Source: Asanoa siamensis
GTDB lineage: Bacteria; Actinomycetota; Actinomycetes; Mycobacteriales; Micromonosporaceae
Direction: 5' to 3'
Length of the DNA: 64,000 nucleotides
Assembly (NCBI RefSeq): GCF_016862555.1
Contig: NZ_BONE01000011.1
Location: forward strand, 1-64,000
A program made the translations under genes and the position numbers. Below are positions 16,492-25,906 of the stretch, in pieces. How positions within the stretch are numbered: position 1 is the first letter of the stretch; each line of letters starts with the position of its first letter. The notes below the pieces were generated by a model. That model made no database searches. It saw only the letters and a list, made by a program, of their open reading frames with translations, and was not told the origin of the DNA.

Positions 16492-17531
16492 GATGACGGT
16501 CTCCTGGCCGGTGGCGTGCAGCAGTCGACGGGGCACGTGTCCCAGGCGGGGAGCGTACCCAGGCGTTGTTTCGAGTCGGCGCCGTCCATCCGCTCCTGGA
16601 CGAGATCGCGCACCATCGCGACGAAGCGCGGGTCGGTGCCGGGGGTCGCCGCGCGTACGAAGTCGAGGTTGCGGCTCTTCGCCGTCGCGGCCGCCTCGTT
16701 GTCGAGGTCCCAGATCACCTCGAGGTGGTCGGAGACGAAGCCGATCGGGCTGACCACCACACCGGTCACGCCGGTGTCGGCGAGCGCGGCCAGGTGGTCG
16801 TTGACGTCGGGCTCCAGCCACGGCACCTGCGGCGGCCCGGAGCGGCTCTGCCAGACCAGGTCCCACGGCAGGTCGGGCGCCGCCGCCGCGGCGACCAGGG
16901 CGGCCGTCTCGCGGAGCTGGGCGACGTAGCGGCCCGGGGGAGCGACGGGCGGCGGGCCCGCGGTCGTGGCCATCGACGTCGGGATCGAGTGGGCGGTGAA
17001 CACCAGCCGGGTCGTCGACCGGCGGGCCGGGTCGAGCGTGTCGAGGGCCGTCCGGACCGCGTCGGCGTGGGGCTCGACGAAGCCCGGGTGGTCGGCGAAG
17101 TGCCGCAGCTTCTCGATCACGGGGGCGCCTTCGCCGACGGTGGCGCGGGCCTTCGTGATGTCCTCGAGGTACTGCCGGCACGACGAGTAGCCGCCGTACG
17201 CGCTGGTCACGAACGCCAGGGCGCGGCGCACGCCGTCGGCCTTCATCGTGGCCACCGTGTCGGCCAGCATCGGATCCCAGTTGCGATTGCCCCAGTAAAC
17301 CGGGAGGGACAGCCCGTTGGCGGCGAAATCGGCACGGATCGCCGCCAGCAGGTCGCGGCACTGCTGGTTGATCGGCGACACGCCGCCGAAGTGGTTGTAG
17401 TGCTCGGCGACCTCGGCGAGGCGTTCCGGCGGGACGCCCCGGCCCCGGGTGACGTTCTCCAGGAACGGAATCACGTCTTCCGGGGCTTCGGGGCCACCGA
17501 ATGAAACCAGGACCAATGCGTCGTACGGCAT
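16488..17531 (-). CDS. hemH: Ferrochelatase (coproporphyrin III type expected)
   Basis: The 347-residue enzyme inserts ferrous iron into a porphyrin. Actinobacterial members act on coproporphyrin III (CpfC). Visible are the N-terminal DALVLVSFGGPE, HYNHFGGVSPIN, FVTSAYGGYSSCRQY, the catalytic-His segment FTAHSIPTSM and the Glu-bearing SDHLEVIWDLDNEA. Cysteines near the C-terminus (TCPVDCCTP) may ligate a 2Fe-2S cluster, as in other actinobacterial ferrochelatases. I use ATG 17529-17531; an upstream in-frame ATG at 17597 would run into fabI. The order fabG-fabI-hemH matches the mabA-inhA-hemZ cluster of mycobacteria. Confidence 0.95.
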   Translation of the reverse strand: MPYDALVLVSFGGPEAPEDVIPFLENVTRGRGVPPERLAEVAEHYNHFGGVSPINQQCRDLLAAIRADFAANGLSLPVYWGNRNWDPMLADTVATMKADGVRRALAFVTSAYGGYSSCRQYLEDITKARATVGEGAPVIEKLRHFADHPGFVEPHADAVRTALDTLDPARRSTTRLVFTAHSIPTSMATTAGPPPVAPPGRYVAQLRETAALVAAAAAPDLPWDLVWQSRSGPPQVPWLEPDVNDHLAALADTGVTGVVVSPIGFVSDHLEVIWDLDNEAAATAKSRNLDFVRAATPGTDPRFVAMVRDLVQERMDGADSKQRLGTLPAWDTCPVDCCTPPARRPSS

Positions 17532-17553
17532 CAGACGATTGTGCCCTGTGCGA

Positions 17554-18336
17554 TCAGATCGACGCGGCCTCGGCTCCCAGTGCGTGATATCCGCCATCGA
17601 CGTGGATGATCTCGCCGGTGGTCGCCGGGAACCAGTCGGAGACGAGCGCGAGCACGGCCCGCGCCGCCGGCTCCTGGTCCTGCAGGTCCCAACCGAGCGG
17701 CGCCCGCCGGGTCCACGCGTCCTCGAACTGCTCGAAGCCCGGGATCGACTTGGCGGCCATCGTGCGCAGCGGGCCGGCCGAGACCAGGTTGCTGCGGATG
17801 CCCTGCTTGCCGAGGTGCAGCGCCAGATATCGCGACGCCGACTCGAGGCCCGCCTTGGCGACGCCCATCCAGTCGTAGACCGGCCACGCCTTGGTCGCGT
17901 CGAAGGTGAGCCCGACGACCGACGAGCCGCGCCGCATCAGCGGCAGGGCCGCCATGGCCAGGGACTTGTAGGAGTACGTGGACACGTGCAGCGCGGTCGC
18001 CACGTCGTCCCAGGTGGTCTCGAGGAAGTTGCCGCCGAGCGCGCTGGCGGGCGCGAAGCCGATCGAGTGCACCAGGCCGTCGATGCCGTCCATGTGCTTG
18101 CCGACCTTCTCGGCCAGCGTCTCGAGGTGCTCCTGGTTGGTCACGTCGAGCTCGATCACCGGCGCCTCGGCGGGCAGCCGCTTGGCGATCCGCTCGACCA
18201 GCGACATGCGGCCGAAGCCGGTCAGCACGACGGTCGCGCCGTTCTCCTGGGCCAGCTTCGCGACCGAGAACGCGATCGACTGGTCGGTGATCACGCCGGT
18301 GACCAGGAGTCGCTTGCCCTCCAGCAGTCCTGCCAC
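17554..18336 (-). CDS. fabI: Enoyl-[acyl-carrier-protein] reductase (NADH)
   Basis: The 260-residue short-chain dehydrogenase-fold enzyme carries out the last reduction of type II fatty acid elongation. It has the InhA/FabI-specific nucleotide motif LVTGVITDQSIAFSVA (residues about 11-26) and FDATKAWPVYDWMGVAKAGLE with the active Tyr and Lys spaced as in InhA. VDGGYHALGA closes the fold. The start is a GTG at 18334-18336 with AGAAAGG upstream. It follows fabG by 30 bases and precedes hemH. FabI/InhA enzymes are the targets of isoniazid and triclosan in other bacteria. Confidence 0.95.
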   Translation of the reverse strand: MAGLLEGKRLLVTGVITDQSIAFSVAKLAQENGATVVLTGFGRMSLVERIAKRLPAEAPVIELDVTNQEHLETLAEKVGKHMDGIDGLVHSIGFAPASALGGNFLETTWDDVATALHVSTYSYKSLAMAALPLMRRGSSVVGLTFDATKAWPVYDWMGVAKAGLESASRYLALHLGKQGIRSNLVSAGPLRTMAAKSIPGFEQFEDAWTRRAPLGWDLQDQEPAARAVLALVSDWFPATTGEIIHVDGGYHALGAEAASI

Positions 18337-18366
18337 GGTGCACGCCTTTCTAGGTTGTGGGAACGC

Positions 18367-19119
<753 letters not shown>

Positions 19120-19120
19120 C

Positions 19121-19179
19121 TACCCGGGGGTACGGCTAATTCGCCTCGCCCGGGTGGCCATCCTCATACCCGGGTATGA
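19121..19179. promoter_or_regulatory. Two TACCC/GGGTA palindromes between fabG and kinase
   Basis: A perfect 16-base palindrome TCATACCCGGGTATGA lies at 19164-19179. A related element, TACCC-GG-GGGTA, lies at 19121-19132; the two centres are 45 bases apart. They sit between the start of fabG (reverse) and the start of the histidine kinase at 19238 (forward). Shared half-site TACCC suggests one dimeric regulator binding both, perhaps the adjacent LuxR-type response regulator or a fatty-acid regulator. Operator function is inferred. Confidence 0.6.
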
Positions 19180-19237
19180 CATCCGGGATGGCTCTCCAGC
19201 GGCACGCGGGGTGTCGTACCCCGCGCGTAGCCTCCGG

Positions 19238-20512
19238 ATGGTGAACGAGAGCGTCGTCGCCACCAGCCTGCGGGAGCTGCGCCGGGTGCTGATCGGCCGG
19301 GATTTCCCGCCGGAGCCCGGCCGGCGTCTGCGCGGCCCGCGCCTGGAGCGGTGGTGGCTGCGCTGGCGCTCGCTGGTCGTGCCCCTGCTGCTGCTCGGCG
19401 TGCTCGGGCTCGGCGCCGCGGCGGCGAAATACCTCGAAGACAACCGCGGCACGACCGCCGCGGTCGCCGCGATCGTCGGCTACGCGACGACGCTGCCGGT
19501 GCTGTTCGCCTTCCACCGGCCCCTGCTGGCCTGGCGGCTCGCGTACGGGATGCTGTTCGTGGGTGTGCTGGACGCCCTGCCCACGGAGTCGTGGCCATGG
19601 AACCCGGTGCAGATCGTCTTCTTCCTGATCATCCTGCTGTCGCTGGCCCTGCGTGCCGACACCGGCGTGGCGGCCTGGGCCGGCGGGCTCACGCTGATCC
19701 CGGTGTTCCTGCTCGTCAACACCGCCAACGCGTGGGGCGTCTCGATCCTGTTCCTGCTCATGCTGATCCTCGGCAACCAGGTGCACCGCTGGCGGCTCAA
19801 CCAGCGGCGGCTCAGCGAGCGGCTGGCCGAGCAGGAGGAGCTGTCCGAGCTGGAGAAGGCCCGTCGCGCGGTGCTCGAGGAACGCACCCGGATCGCCCGC
19901 GAGATGCACGACGTGGTCGCCCACCACATGTCGATGATCGCCGTGCAGGCCGAGACGGCGCCGTTCCGACTACCCGAGATCGACGACCCCGTGCGCCAGG
20001 AGTTCGCGTCGATCGCGGGCTCGGCCCGGGCGGCGATGGTCGACATGCGCCGCCTGCTCGGCGTGCTGCGCAGCGAAGGGCCCGCGCTGACCGCGCCCCA
20101 GCCCGGGCTGGCCGAGGTCGCCGAGCTCGTCGAGGCAACCCAGCGGGCCGGTGTCCGGGTCAGCCTGCACGGCACCGTCCCCGAGGCGACGGGGCCGGTC
20201 GCGCTCGCGGCCTACCGGATCGTGCAGGAGGCGCTGGCCAACGCCGCCCGGCACGCGCCGGGCGCCATGGTGCGGGTCGCGGTGACCGGCGACGCCACCG
20301 CGGTGGCGGTGCGGGTGGAAAACGACGCGCCGGCCGACGACACCGCCCCGACCGGCGACGGCGAGGGGCACGGGATCGCGGGCATGCGCGAGCGGGTCAC
20401 GCTGCTCGGCGGCACCTTCGAGGCGGGCCCTACGGTGTTCGGAGGGTTCGCGGTCGCGGCGACGCTGCCGGCCACGAGCGTCGACCCGATCCCGGAGGGG
20501 CAGGCGGTGTGA
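19238..20512 (+). CDS. Two-component sensor histidine kinase (NarL-partner type)
   Basis: The 424-residue membrane kinase has about six hydrophobic segments between residues 45 and 180. A coiled linker ([16 protein letters not shown]) leads to a HisKA_3 dimerisation domain with phospho-acceptor His near residue 224 ([17 protein letters not shown]). The HATPase_c domain shows [14 protein letters not shown] (N box) and [13 protein letters not shown] (G box). There is no extracytoplasmic loop of size, so it probably senses within the membrane. I start at ATG 19238; in-frame codons further upstream overlap fabG. The response regulator follows with a 4-base GTGA overlap. Confidence 0.93.
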   Translation: MVNESVVATSLRELRRVLIGRDFPPEPGRRLRGPRLERWWLRWRSLVVPLLLLGVLGLGAAAAKYLEDNRGTTAAVAAIVGYATTLPVLFAFHRPLLAWRLAYGMLFVGVLDALPTESWPWNPVQIVFFLIILLSLALRADTGVAAWAGGLTLIPVFLLVNTANAWGVSILFLLMLILGNQVHRWRLNQRRLSERLAEQEELSELEKARRAVLEERTRIAREMHDVVAHHMSMIAVQAETAPFRLPEIDDPVRQEFASIAGSARAAMVDMRRLLGVLRSEGPALTAPQPGLAEVAELVEATQRAGVRVSLHGTVPEATGPVALAAYRIVQEALANAARHAPGAMVRVAVTGDATAVAVRVENDAPADDTAPTGDGEGHGIAGMRERVTLLGGTFEAGPTVFGGFAVAATLPATSVDPIPEGQAV

Positions 20513-21174
20513 TCAAGGTCCTGATCGCGGACGACCAGGCGATGGTCCGCGAGGGCTTCGGCGCGCTGCTCGCGGCACAGCACGACATGCTCGTGGTCGG
20601 CGCGGCCGCCGACGGGGCGCAGGCGGTCACGGAGGCCCGCCGGCTCGACCCCGACGTGGTGCTGATGGACATCCGGATGCCGGTGCTCGACGGCCTGGGC
20701 GCCACCCGGCAGCTGCTCGACGGCCGCCCGGCGGGCAGCCCGCCGCGGGTGCTGGTGCTGACCACGTTCGACCTCGACGACTACGTCTACGAGGCGCTGC
20801 GGGCGGGCGCGAGCGGCTTCCTGCTCAAGGACGCGCCGGCCGCCGACCTCGTGCACGCGGTGCGCGTCGTGGCCGGCGGCGAGGCGCTGCTCGCGCCGTC
20901 GGTGACCCGGCGGCTGATCGAGGAGTTCGCCGCCCGCCCGGGCCCGGCCCGGCCACGCCCGACCGCGTTGGCCGCGCTGACGCCCCGGGAGACCGAGGTG
21001 CTGCGGCTGATCGCCCGCGGCCGCTCCAACCAGGAGATCGCGGCGGAGCTGGTGGTCGCCGAGCAGACCGTGAAGACCCACGTGGGCCGGATCCTGGCCA
21101 AACTCGCGCTGCGCGACCGCGCGCAGGCCGTGGTGCTGGCGTACGAGACGGGTCTGGTCGCCGCGGGGGAGTAG
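20509..21174 (+). CDS. NarL/FixJ-family response regulator
   Basis: The 221-residue regulator has a receiver domain, [15 protein letters not shown] with the acidic pair, [13 protein letters not shown] with the phospho-acceptor Asp near residue 54, [19 protein letters not shown] and LLKDAP with the conserved Lys. The C-terminal LuxR HTH reads [20 protein letters not shown] and [15 protein letters not shown]. Start is GTG 20509, overlapping the kinase stop. The pair is a complete NarL-type system; targets are unknown, with the palindromes upstream of the kinase as a possible autoregulatory site. Confidence 0.94.
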   Translation: MIKVLIADDQAMVREGFGALLAAQHDMLVVGAAADGAQAVTEARRLDPDVVLMDIRMPVLDGLGATRQLLDGRPAGSPPRVLVLTTFDLDDYVYEALRAGASGFLLKDAPAADLVHAVRVVAGGEALLAPSVTRRLIEEFAARPGPARPRPTALAALTPRETEVLRLIARGRSNQEIAAELVVAEQTVKTHVGRILAKLALRDRAQAVVLAYETGLVAAGE

Positions 21175-21248
21175 CCCCGGTCAGCCTCAGGTAGCACGGG
21201 CAAGACCACGCTGCGGTACGACGATTCGGCACCGTCCACACCGGCATC

Positions 21249-22130
21249 GTGCGGCACATGATGCGACGGACACTTCTCCTCGGCGGCGTCGCCGCGACGT
21301 TCGGTGTCGGCCTGCTGGTGCCGGGGCCGGCTCCGGCGGTCGCCGCGCCCGCGGCGGGCCCGACCCCGGTTCTGGCCTACCAGGCGACGGCGGCGGCGAT
21401 GCGTGCGACGGGCGGGGCGTACGCGGGTTGGACGGGCCGGCACTTCCTCACCTTCGACCCCCGCGGCGACGGCACGGCGGTGGAGGTGGTCGGGGACCTC
21501 ACGACCGCGGACCGGATCGCGGTCATCGTGCCCGGGGTCGACAACACGCTGGCGAACTTCACGACCGGTCTGGGCGGCGTGCCCCGCCGGGCGCCGGCGA
21601 CGCAGGCGCGATCGTTGGCGGCGGCCGCCGACCCGGCCGTGCGGACCGCGGTCGTGGCCTGGCTGGGCTACGACCCCCCGGAGGGGGTCGGGCTGGAGGC
21701 GGCCCGCGAGGTCCGGGCGCGGGCCGGCGCCCGCGACCTCGCCCTGTTCGCGCGGTGGCTCGCGGACCGGCGGCCGGACGCCCGGATCACGCTGATCGGG
21801 CACAGCTACGGCGCGGTCGTCGTGGGCCTGGCCGCACCGTCGTTGCCGCCGCAGGTGACCGCGCTGATCGCGCTGGGCGCCCCGGGCATGGGCGCCGACG
21901 ACGTGGCCGACCTGCGCACCGGGGCGAGGGTCTACGCGGCGCTGGCACCGACCGACTGGGTCCGGCGCATCCCGCAGGTGCGGCTGCTCGGGTTGGGCCT
22001 GGGCACACGCCCGGCGGACAGCTCGTTCGGCGCGACGGCCCTGCCGACGACGGGCGTCGAGGGCCATGATTTCTACCTCTCACCGGGCACGGCCTCGTTG
22101 GCCGCGGTCGCCGCGGTGGTGACCCGATGA
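21249..22130 (+). CDS. Exported alpha/beta hydrolase, DUF1023-like
   Basis: The 293-residue protein begins with a signal peptide of about 33 residues (MRRTLLLGG, hydrophobic core, ending PAVAAPAAG; twin Arg before the core suggests possible Tat export). The hydrolase domain has VAVIVPGVDNTLANF-like strands, WLGYDPPEG and the nucleophile elbow LIGHSYGAVV, with a final GVEGHDFYL His. DUF1023 members are actinomycete serine hydrolases of unknown substrate. Its stop overlaps the following acyltransferase gene by 4 bases, so both are probably made together. The in-frame second ATG (21261) would trim four residues. Confidence 0.88.
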   Translation: MRHMMRRTLLLGGVAATFGVGLLVPGPAPAVAAPAAGPTPVLAYQATAAAMRATGGAYAGWTGRHFLTFDPRGDGTAVEVVGDLTTADRIAVIVPGVDNTLANFTTGLGGVPRRAPATQARSLAAAADPAVRTAVVAWLGYDPPEGVGLEAAREVRARAGARDLALFARWLADRRPDARITLIGHSYGAVVVGLAAPSLPPQVTALIALGAPGMGADDVADLRTGARVYAALAPTDWVRRIPQVRLLGLGLGTRPADSSFGATALPTTGVEGHDFYLSPGTASLAAVAAVVTR

Positions 22131-23692
22131 GGGGGCGGGGGCACCTGCGCGCGGTGGGGGCGGGCCCGGCTTCGCTCGGCGGCAGGCCGACGGCGCCGCC
22201 GCCGCGGGACACCGGCATCGACGCGGTCCGGGCCATCGCGATTGCCGGGGTGGTCGTCGGCCACTGGCTGGTCACGGCGCTCGTCATCGAGGACGACGGG
22301 GCGCTGGGGGTCCTGAGCCCACTGGCGGCGCTGCCCGCCTTCCAGCCGGTGAGCTGGCTGCTGCAGACACTCGGGCTGTTCTTCCTCGCAGGCGGCTACG
22401 CGGCGGCAGCTTCGGCAGCCCGCCGCCGCACCACGGCGTCGGAAGTCGGTCATCGATCGCCGGCATCGGACGGCGGGCGTCTGTCTGCGGTGTCTGCGGT
22501 CGGGCGTCGGGCTGCGGCCTTTAACGGCGGGCGGCGGTCGGCAGCATCGGACGGTGGGCGTCGGGCGGCGGTCTTGGAGGCCGGGCGTCGGTCTGCGGCG
22601 TCGGAGGTCGGGAATCGGTTCGCGGTCCTGGACGTCACGACAGCGGCCCATTTACCCGCCTCCCGAACCTGGAGCGCCCCCGCGTCGGCCGGCCGCGCCC
22701 GCGGTTGGTGGCGTCGGGTGCGACTGCCGCGGCGCGTTCGGGCCTTGGCTGGCCCCGTAGGCGCGCTGCTCGGCCTGCTCGCCCTCGCGCTGGCGGCTGG
22801 CGCCCTGGCCGGCGTACCCGAGGAAACCTTGCGTACCGCCGGCAAACTCGTGATAAGTCCACTGTGGTTCCTGTTGCCGTTCCTCGTCCTGACCGCCGTC
22901 GTCAAGCCCATCGCCCGCACGGTCGACCGGTTCGGTCCCGCACCGCTGGCTGTCGCGGCCGCAACCGTCGTGCTCGCGGCCGACCTCGGCTACGGCTGGC
23001 TGCCCACCACCCTCTTCGCCGCCTGGGCCGTGCCGTTCGTGCTCGGCGTCGCCCTCGCCCAAGGCAGGCTCCGCGGCCGGAAAACCGGCTGGGCCCTCCT
23101 CACCGCCGGCGCCGCCGCCGTGGTCGTGCTGGTCTTCGTCGCCGGCTACCCGGCCAGCGCCGTCGGCGTCCCCGGCGCCGGACGCTCCAACCTGGACCCG
23201 CCCTCACTGGCCGCCGTAGCACTAGCCGTCGCCCAGGCCGGCGCGGTGCTCCTGCTCCTCCCACGCCTGCGCCGCCTCGGCACCCGCCGCCCCGTGCGCG
23301 CGGTCAACGACGCCGCGCTGCCGATCTACCTGTGGCACCAGGCGACCATGATCTCCGTCACGGTCGCGGGAGCATGGCTCGCCGGGCACCTGCCGGGCCT
23401 GTTGACGGCGCCCGACGGCTACGCCTGGGCCGCCGCCCGGCTGGCCTGGCTTCCCGTGTTCGCCGCCGCGCTCCTGCTGGTCGTCCGCGTCGCCTCGAGG
23501 CGTCCGATGCCCGGCCGGCCGGCCCGACCAATTCGGACGGTCGCTGACCAACCTTCCGGCCAATGTCACGTCGACGCCGGGCGGGGGATAGAATCAGCGA
23601 CGGTTCGTGTGCCCGGCCGACGTCTGGAGGTGATCGCCGTGCGAGACAGCGATCCTCCGAGTCGCAGCCGGGCCGCCGTCCGGTCCCGCTGA
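22127..23692 (+). CDS. Acyltransferase-3-like membrane protein with repeat insert
   Basis: The 521-residue polytopic protein starts its membrane part with GIDAVRAIAIAGVVVGHWLV, the first helix and histidine typical of acyltransferase-3 (acetyl/acyl transfer to exported glycans). About nine to ten helices follow, ending with LPIYLWHQATMISV and a final helix near 440-455. Between the second/third helix (LGLFFLAGGYAAAAS) and the next helix lies a basic insert of seven 9-residue repeats (residues about 104-166). A polar tail of about 60 residues ends the protein. Coupled by a 4-base overlap to the upstream hydrolase. Function and acceptor are unknown. Confidence 0.8.
   Translation: MRGRGHLRAVGAGPASLGGRPTAPPPRDTGIDAVRAIAIAGVVVGHWLVTALVIEDDGALGVLSPLAALPAFQPVSWLLQTLGLFFLAGGYAAAASAARRRTTASEVGHRSPASDGGRLSAVSAVGRRAAAFNGGRRSAASDGGRRAAVLEAGRRSAASEVGNRFAVLDVTTAAHLPASRTWSAPASAGRARGWWRRVRLPRRVRALAGPVGALLGLLALALAAGALAGVPEETLRTAGKLVISPLWFLLPFLVLTAVVKPIARTVDRFGPAPLAVAAATVVLAADLGYGWLPTTLFAAWAVPFVLGVALAQGRLRGRKTGWALLTAGAAAVVVLVFVAGYPASAVGVPGAGRSNLDPPSLAAVALAVAQAGAVLLLLPRLRRLGTRRPVRAVNDAALPIYLWHQATMISVTVAGAWLAGHLPGLLTAPDGYAWAAARLAWLPVFAAALLLVVRVASRRPMPGRPARPIRTVADQPSGQCHVDAGRGIESATVRVPGRRLEVIAVRDSDPPSRSRAAVRSR
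22436..22624 (+). repeat. 27-base coding minisatellite, seven copies
   Basis: Seven in-frame units of 27 bases code for ASEVGHRSP, ASDGGRLSA, VSAVGRRAA, AFNGGRRSA, ASDGGRRAA, VLEAGRRSA and ASEVGNRFA, followed by a partial VLDV. The consensus is A-S-(D/E)-x-G-R-R-(S/A)-A. The units diverge enough to be old but keep exact 27-base length. The repeat lies in a cytosolic or external loop of the acyltransferase-3-like protein. Confidence 0.9.
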
Positions 23693-23855
23693 CTCAGCCG
23701 CGACCCGACGACAGCCAGAATTCGCCTGCCGGCAGCCGCCGCGCCGTGTCCCCGTACGACCGGGGCCGGCCCCGGTGCGCCGCCGTCCGGCTGCGACTCT
23801 CCTCCGCCGCGATTCCGCAACCCCAGAAGTCCCACCGTCGCATCGGAGTGTCGTG

Positions 23856-23945
23856 ATGAACCGTCGTTACGTGGCCCCGCTGGGCTTCACCCTGGCCGCC
23901 CTCTGGGTCTTCGTCATCGCCATGCTGGTCAACAACACCAACTGA
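23856..23945 (+). CDS. Very small single-helix membrane protein (29 residues)
   Basis: ATG 23856 opens a 29-residue peptide, MNRRYVAPLGF then TLAALWVFVIAMLVNNTN, ending in a TGA at 23943-23945. It has a basic N-terminus, one hydrophobic helix of about 18 residues and a polar tail. GGAG lies ten bases upstream (CATCGGAGTGTCGTG). It falls between the acyltransferase gene and the convergent VWA gene. The amphipathic design supports a real membrane peptide; no family is recognised. Conservation in relatives would settle it. Confidence 0.6.
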   Translation: MNRRYVAPLGFTLAALWVFVIAMLVNNTN

Positions 23946-23954
23946 CCAGGCCCG

Positions 23955-24905
23955 TCAGGGCAGGCGCGACGACCAGACCAGGCTGAGGCCCGCGGCCAGC
24001 AGACCGAAGAGCAGCGCGAACCCCGCGTACCAGTGGGTGACCTCGCGCGGCTCGACCCGGTGGCCGATCGAGCTGCCCATGTCCTCGTAGACCCGCTTCA
24101 GCTCCGACGCCGTCGCCGCCTCGTAGAAGAAGCCGCTCGTCGTCTCCGCGAGCTGTGCCAGCGACAACCGGTCGACCGGCACCCGCTGGAGCTGGCCGCC
24201 GATGTCGACCGTGCCGTTGTCGGTGCCGAACGCGATCGTCGACACCGGCACGTTGGCGGCCTGCGCGGCGCTCGCCGCCTCCTCCATCGGCCGCCCGGCC
24301 GTGCGGAAGCCGTCGGAGAGCAGCACGATCCGGGCCGGCGGGATGCCTTCCGCGCCGTCGGCCGGGACCGAGCGGATCGCCTCCAGAGACGTGAACACGG
24401 CCTCGCCCGTCGCGGTCGCCTCCGCGAGCGTCAGCCCGTCGATCGCCGAGGTGACCGCCGAGCGGTCCTTGGTCGGCGGCACGAGCACGTTGGCCGACTT
24501 CGCGAACGAGACCAGACCCAGGTTGTAGGTCGGCGGCAGCTCCTGCACGAACTGCTTCGCCGCCACCTGCGCCGCCTCCAGGCGGGTCGGCGCGACGTCG
24601 CTGGCCTCCATCGACAGCGACACGTCGATGGCGAGCATGATGGTGGCCCGCTCGAGCGGCAGCTCGCGGTCGATCGACGGCCGGGCCATCGCCAGTGCCA
24701 GGCCGAGCAGGCTGAGCAGCAGCGCCCCCGCCGAGACGTGCTTGCGCCAGCCCATGCCGCGCGGCGCCAGCGTCTTGAGCAGGTCGACGTTGGTGAACCG
24801 GATCGCGTAGTCGCGCCGGCGCAACTGCCGCCAGACGTAGGCGGCGGCCACGAGCACCACCGGCACGACGGCCAGCAGCCACCACGGTTGCAGGAAACGG
24901 ATCAT
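23955..24905 (-). CDS. VWA-domain membrane protein (BatA-like)
   Basis: The 316-residue protein has two N-terminal membrane helices (about 8-24 and 57-75), a von Willebrand A domain with the MIDAS motif LAIDVSLSMEASD at about 88-100, IVLLSDGF (threonine/Asp loop) and a C-terminal helix (about 290-310). Such proteins sit in the membrane and bind ligands through a metal ion. It overlaps the DUF58 gene start by 4 bases, and the order moxR-DUF58-VWA is the standard MoxR operon. In other bacteria these operons assist assembly or stress tolerance of enzyme complexes; the exact client here is unknown. Confidence 0.92.
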   Translation of the reverse strand: MIRFLQPWWLLAVVPVVLVAAAYVWRQLRRRDYAIRFTNVDLLKTLAPRGMGWRKHVSAGALLLSLLGLALAMARPSIDRELPLERATIMLAIDVSLSMEASDVAPTRLEAAQVAAKQFVQELPPTYNLGLVSFAKSANVLVPPTKDRSAVTSAIDGLTLAEATATGEAVFTSLEAIRSVPADGAEGIPPARIVLLSDGFRTAGRPMEEAASAAQAANVPVSTIAFGTDNGTVDIGGQLQRVPVDRLSLAQLAETTSGFFYEAATASELKRVYEDMGSSIGHRVEPREVTHWYAGFALLFGLLAAGLSLVWSSRLP

Positions 24906-25906
24906 CGTGTCGTACCCCGGGTGCGTGCGTGTCGCTGTGCGGCGACGAACCTGACGATGTCGAGGAGCCAGTCGGAGTCGGTGCGCAGCCGCAGGTGCTG
25001 GGCCCCGGCGGCGCGCAGCGCGTAGGCGATCGCGGACCGCTGTGCGGCGGCGCCGGCCGCGTACCGGGCGCGCAGCTTCGCGTCGCCCGTGTAGACCTCG
25101 TGCAGCGCGCCCGTCTCCGGGTCGGCGAGCACGAGCACGCCGACGTCGGGCAGTTCCAGCTCACGCGGGTCGACGACCTCGATCGCGAGCACGTCGTGCC
25201 GGACCGCCAGCTTGCGCAGCGGCCGGCCCCAGTCGTCCGGCGGAGCCAGAAAATCGGAGATCACCACGGCCAGACCCCGGCGGCGCGGTGGGCGGTTGAG
25301 CATGTCGACGAGGGCACCCAGGTCGGTTCTTCCCGGTTTGATGGGGGTACGCGCGACCGCGCGCAACAAACCCTGGGCCTCCTTGCGCCCGGGCCGGGCC
25401 GGCAGCCGCACGGTGCTGCCGCCGCCGGTGCCGACCACGGCGCCGATCCGGTTGCCGCCCCGCACCGAAAGATGGGTGACGGCGGCCGCCGCCGCGACGG
25501 CCAGGTCGCTCTTGAGCATCCGCGCGGTGCCGAACGACAGGCTGGCCGACAGGTCGATGGCCAGCCAGGTCTCCAGCTCGCGGTCGGCCACGGTCTGCCG
25601 GGTGTGCGGCACGGTCGTGCGGGCGGTGACCGGCCAGTCCATCCGCCGCACGTCGTCGCCGGGGCGGTATTCGCGCGACTCCCCGGGCTCGGTGCCCGGC
25701 CCCGGCAGCAGCCCGATGTAGTCACCCTGGAGCAGCCCGTCGAGCTTGCGGGTGATCAGCAGCTGGAGCCGCGACAGCACCTGCTCGGCCCGCGCGGTCG
25801 CCACCCCGCCGGCCGCGCCGTGGGTGCCGGCGGTGTCCGCCATCCGGTCGGCGCTCGTGCGGCCGGAGCCGGAGCGCGGCGGACCAGGGTCGGCGGGGGC
25901 GGTCAC
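24902..25906 (-). CDS. DUF58 domain protein
   Basis: The 334-residue soluble protein has the DUF58 hallmark GESREYRPGDDVRRMDW (about 84-100), then a VWA-like half with WLAIDLSASLSFG and LAVVISDFLAPPDDW. DUF58 proteins are near-constant companions of MoxR ATPases and VWA proteins. The first 35 residues are polar and Gly/Pro-rich. It overlaps both neighbours by four bases, so the three proteins are translationally coupled. It is thought to link the ATPase to the membrane VWA partner. Confidence 0.92.
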   Translation of the reverse strand: MTAPADPGPPRSGSGRTSADRMADTAGTHGAAGGVATARAEQVLSRLQLLITRKLDGLLQGDYIGLLPGPGTEPGESREYRPGDDVRRMDWPVTARTTVPHTRQTVADRELETWLAIDLSASLSFGTARMLKSDLAVAAAAAVTHLSVRGGNRIGAVVGTGGGSTVRLPARPGRKEAQGLLRAVARTPIKPGRTDLGALVDMLNRPPRRRGLAVVISDFLAPPDDWGRPLRKLAVRHDVLAIEVVDPRELELPDVGVLVLADPETGALHEVYTGDAKLRARYAAGAAAQRSAIAYALRAAGAQHLRLRTDSDWLLDIVRFVAAQRHARTRGTTR

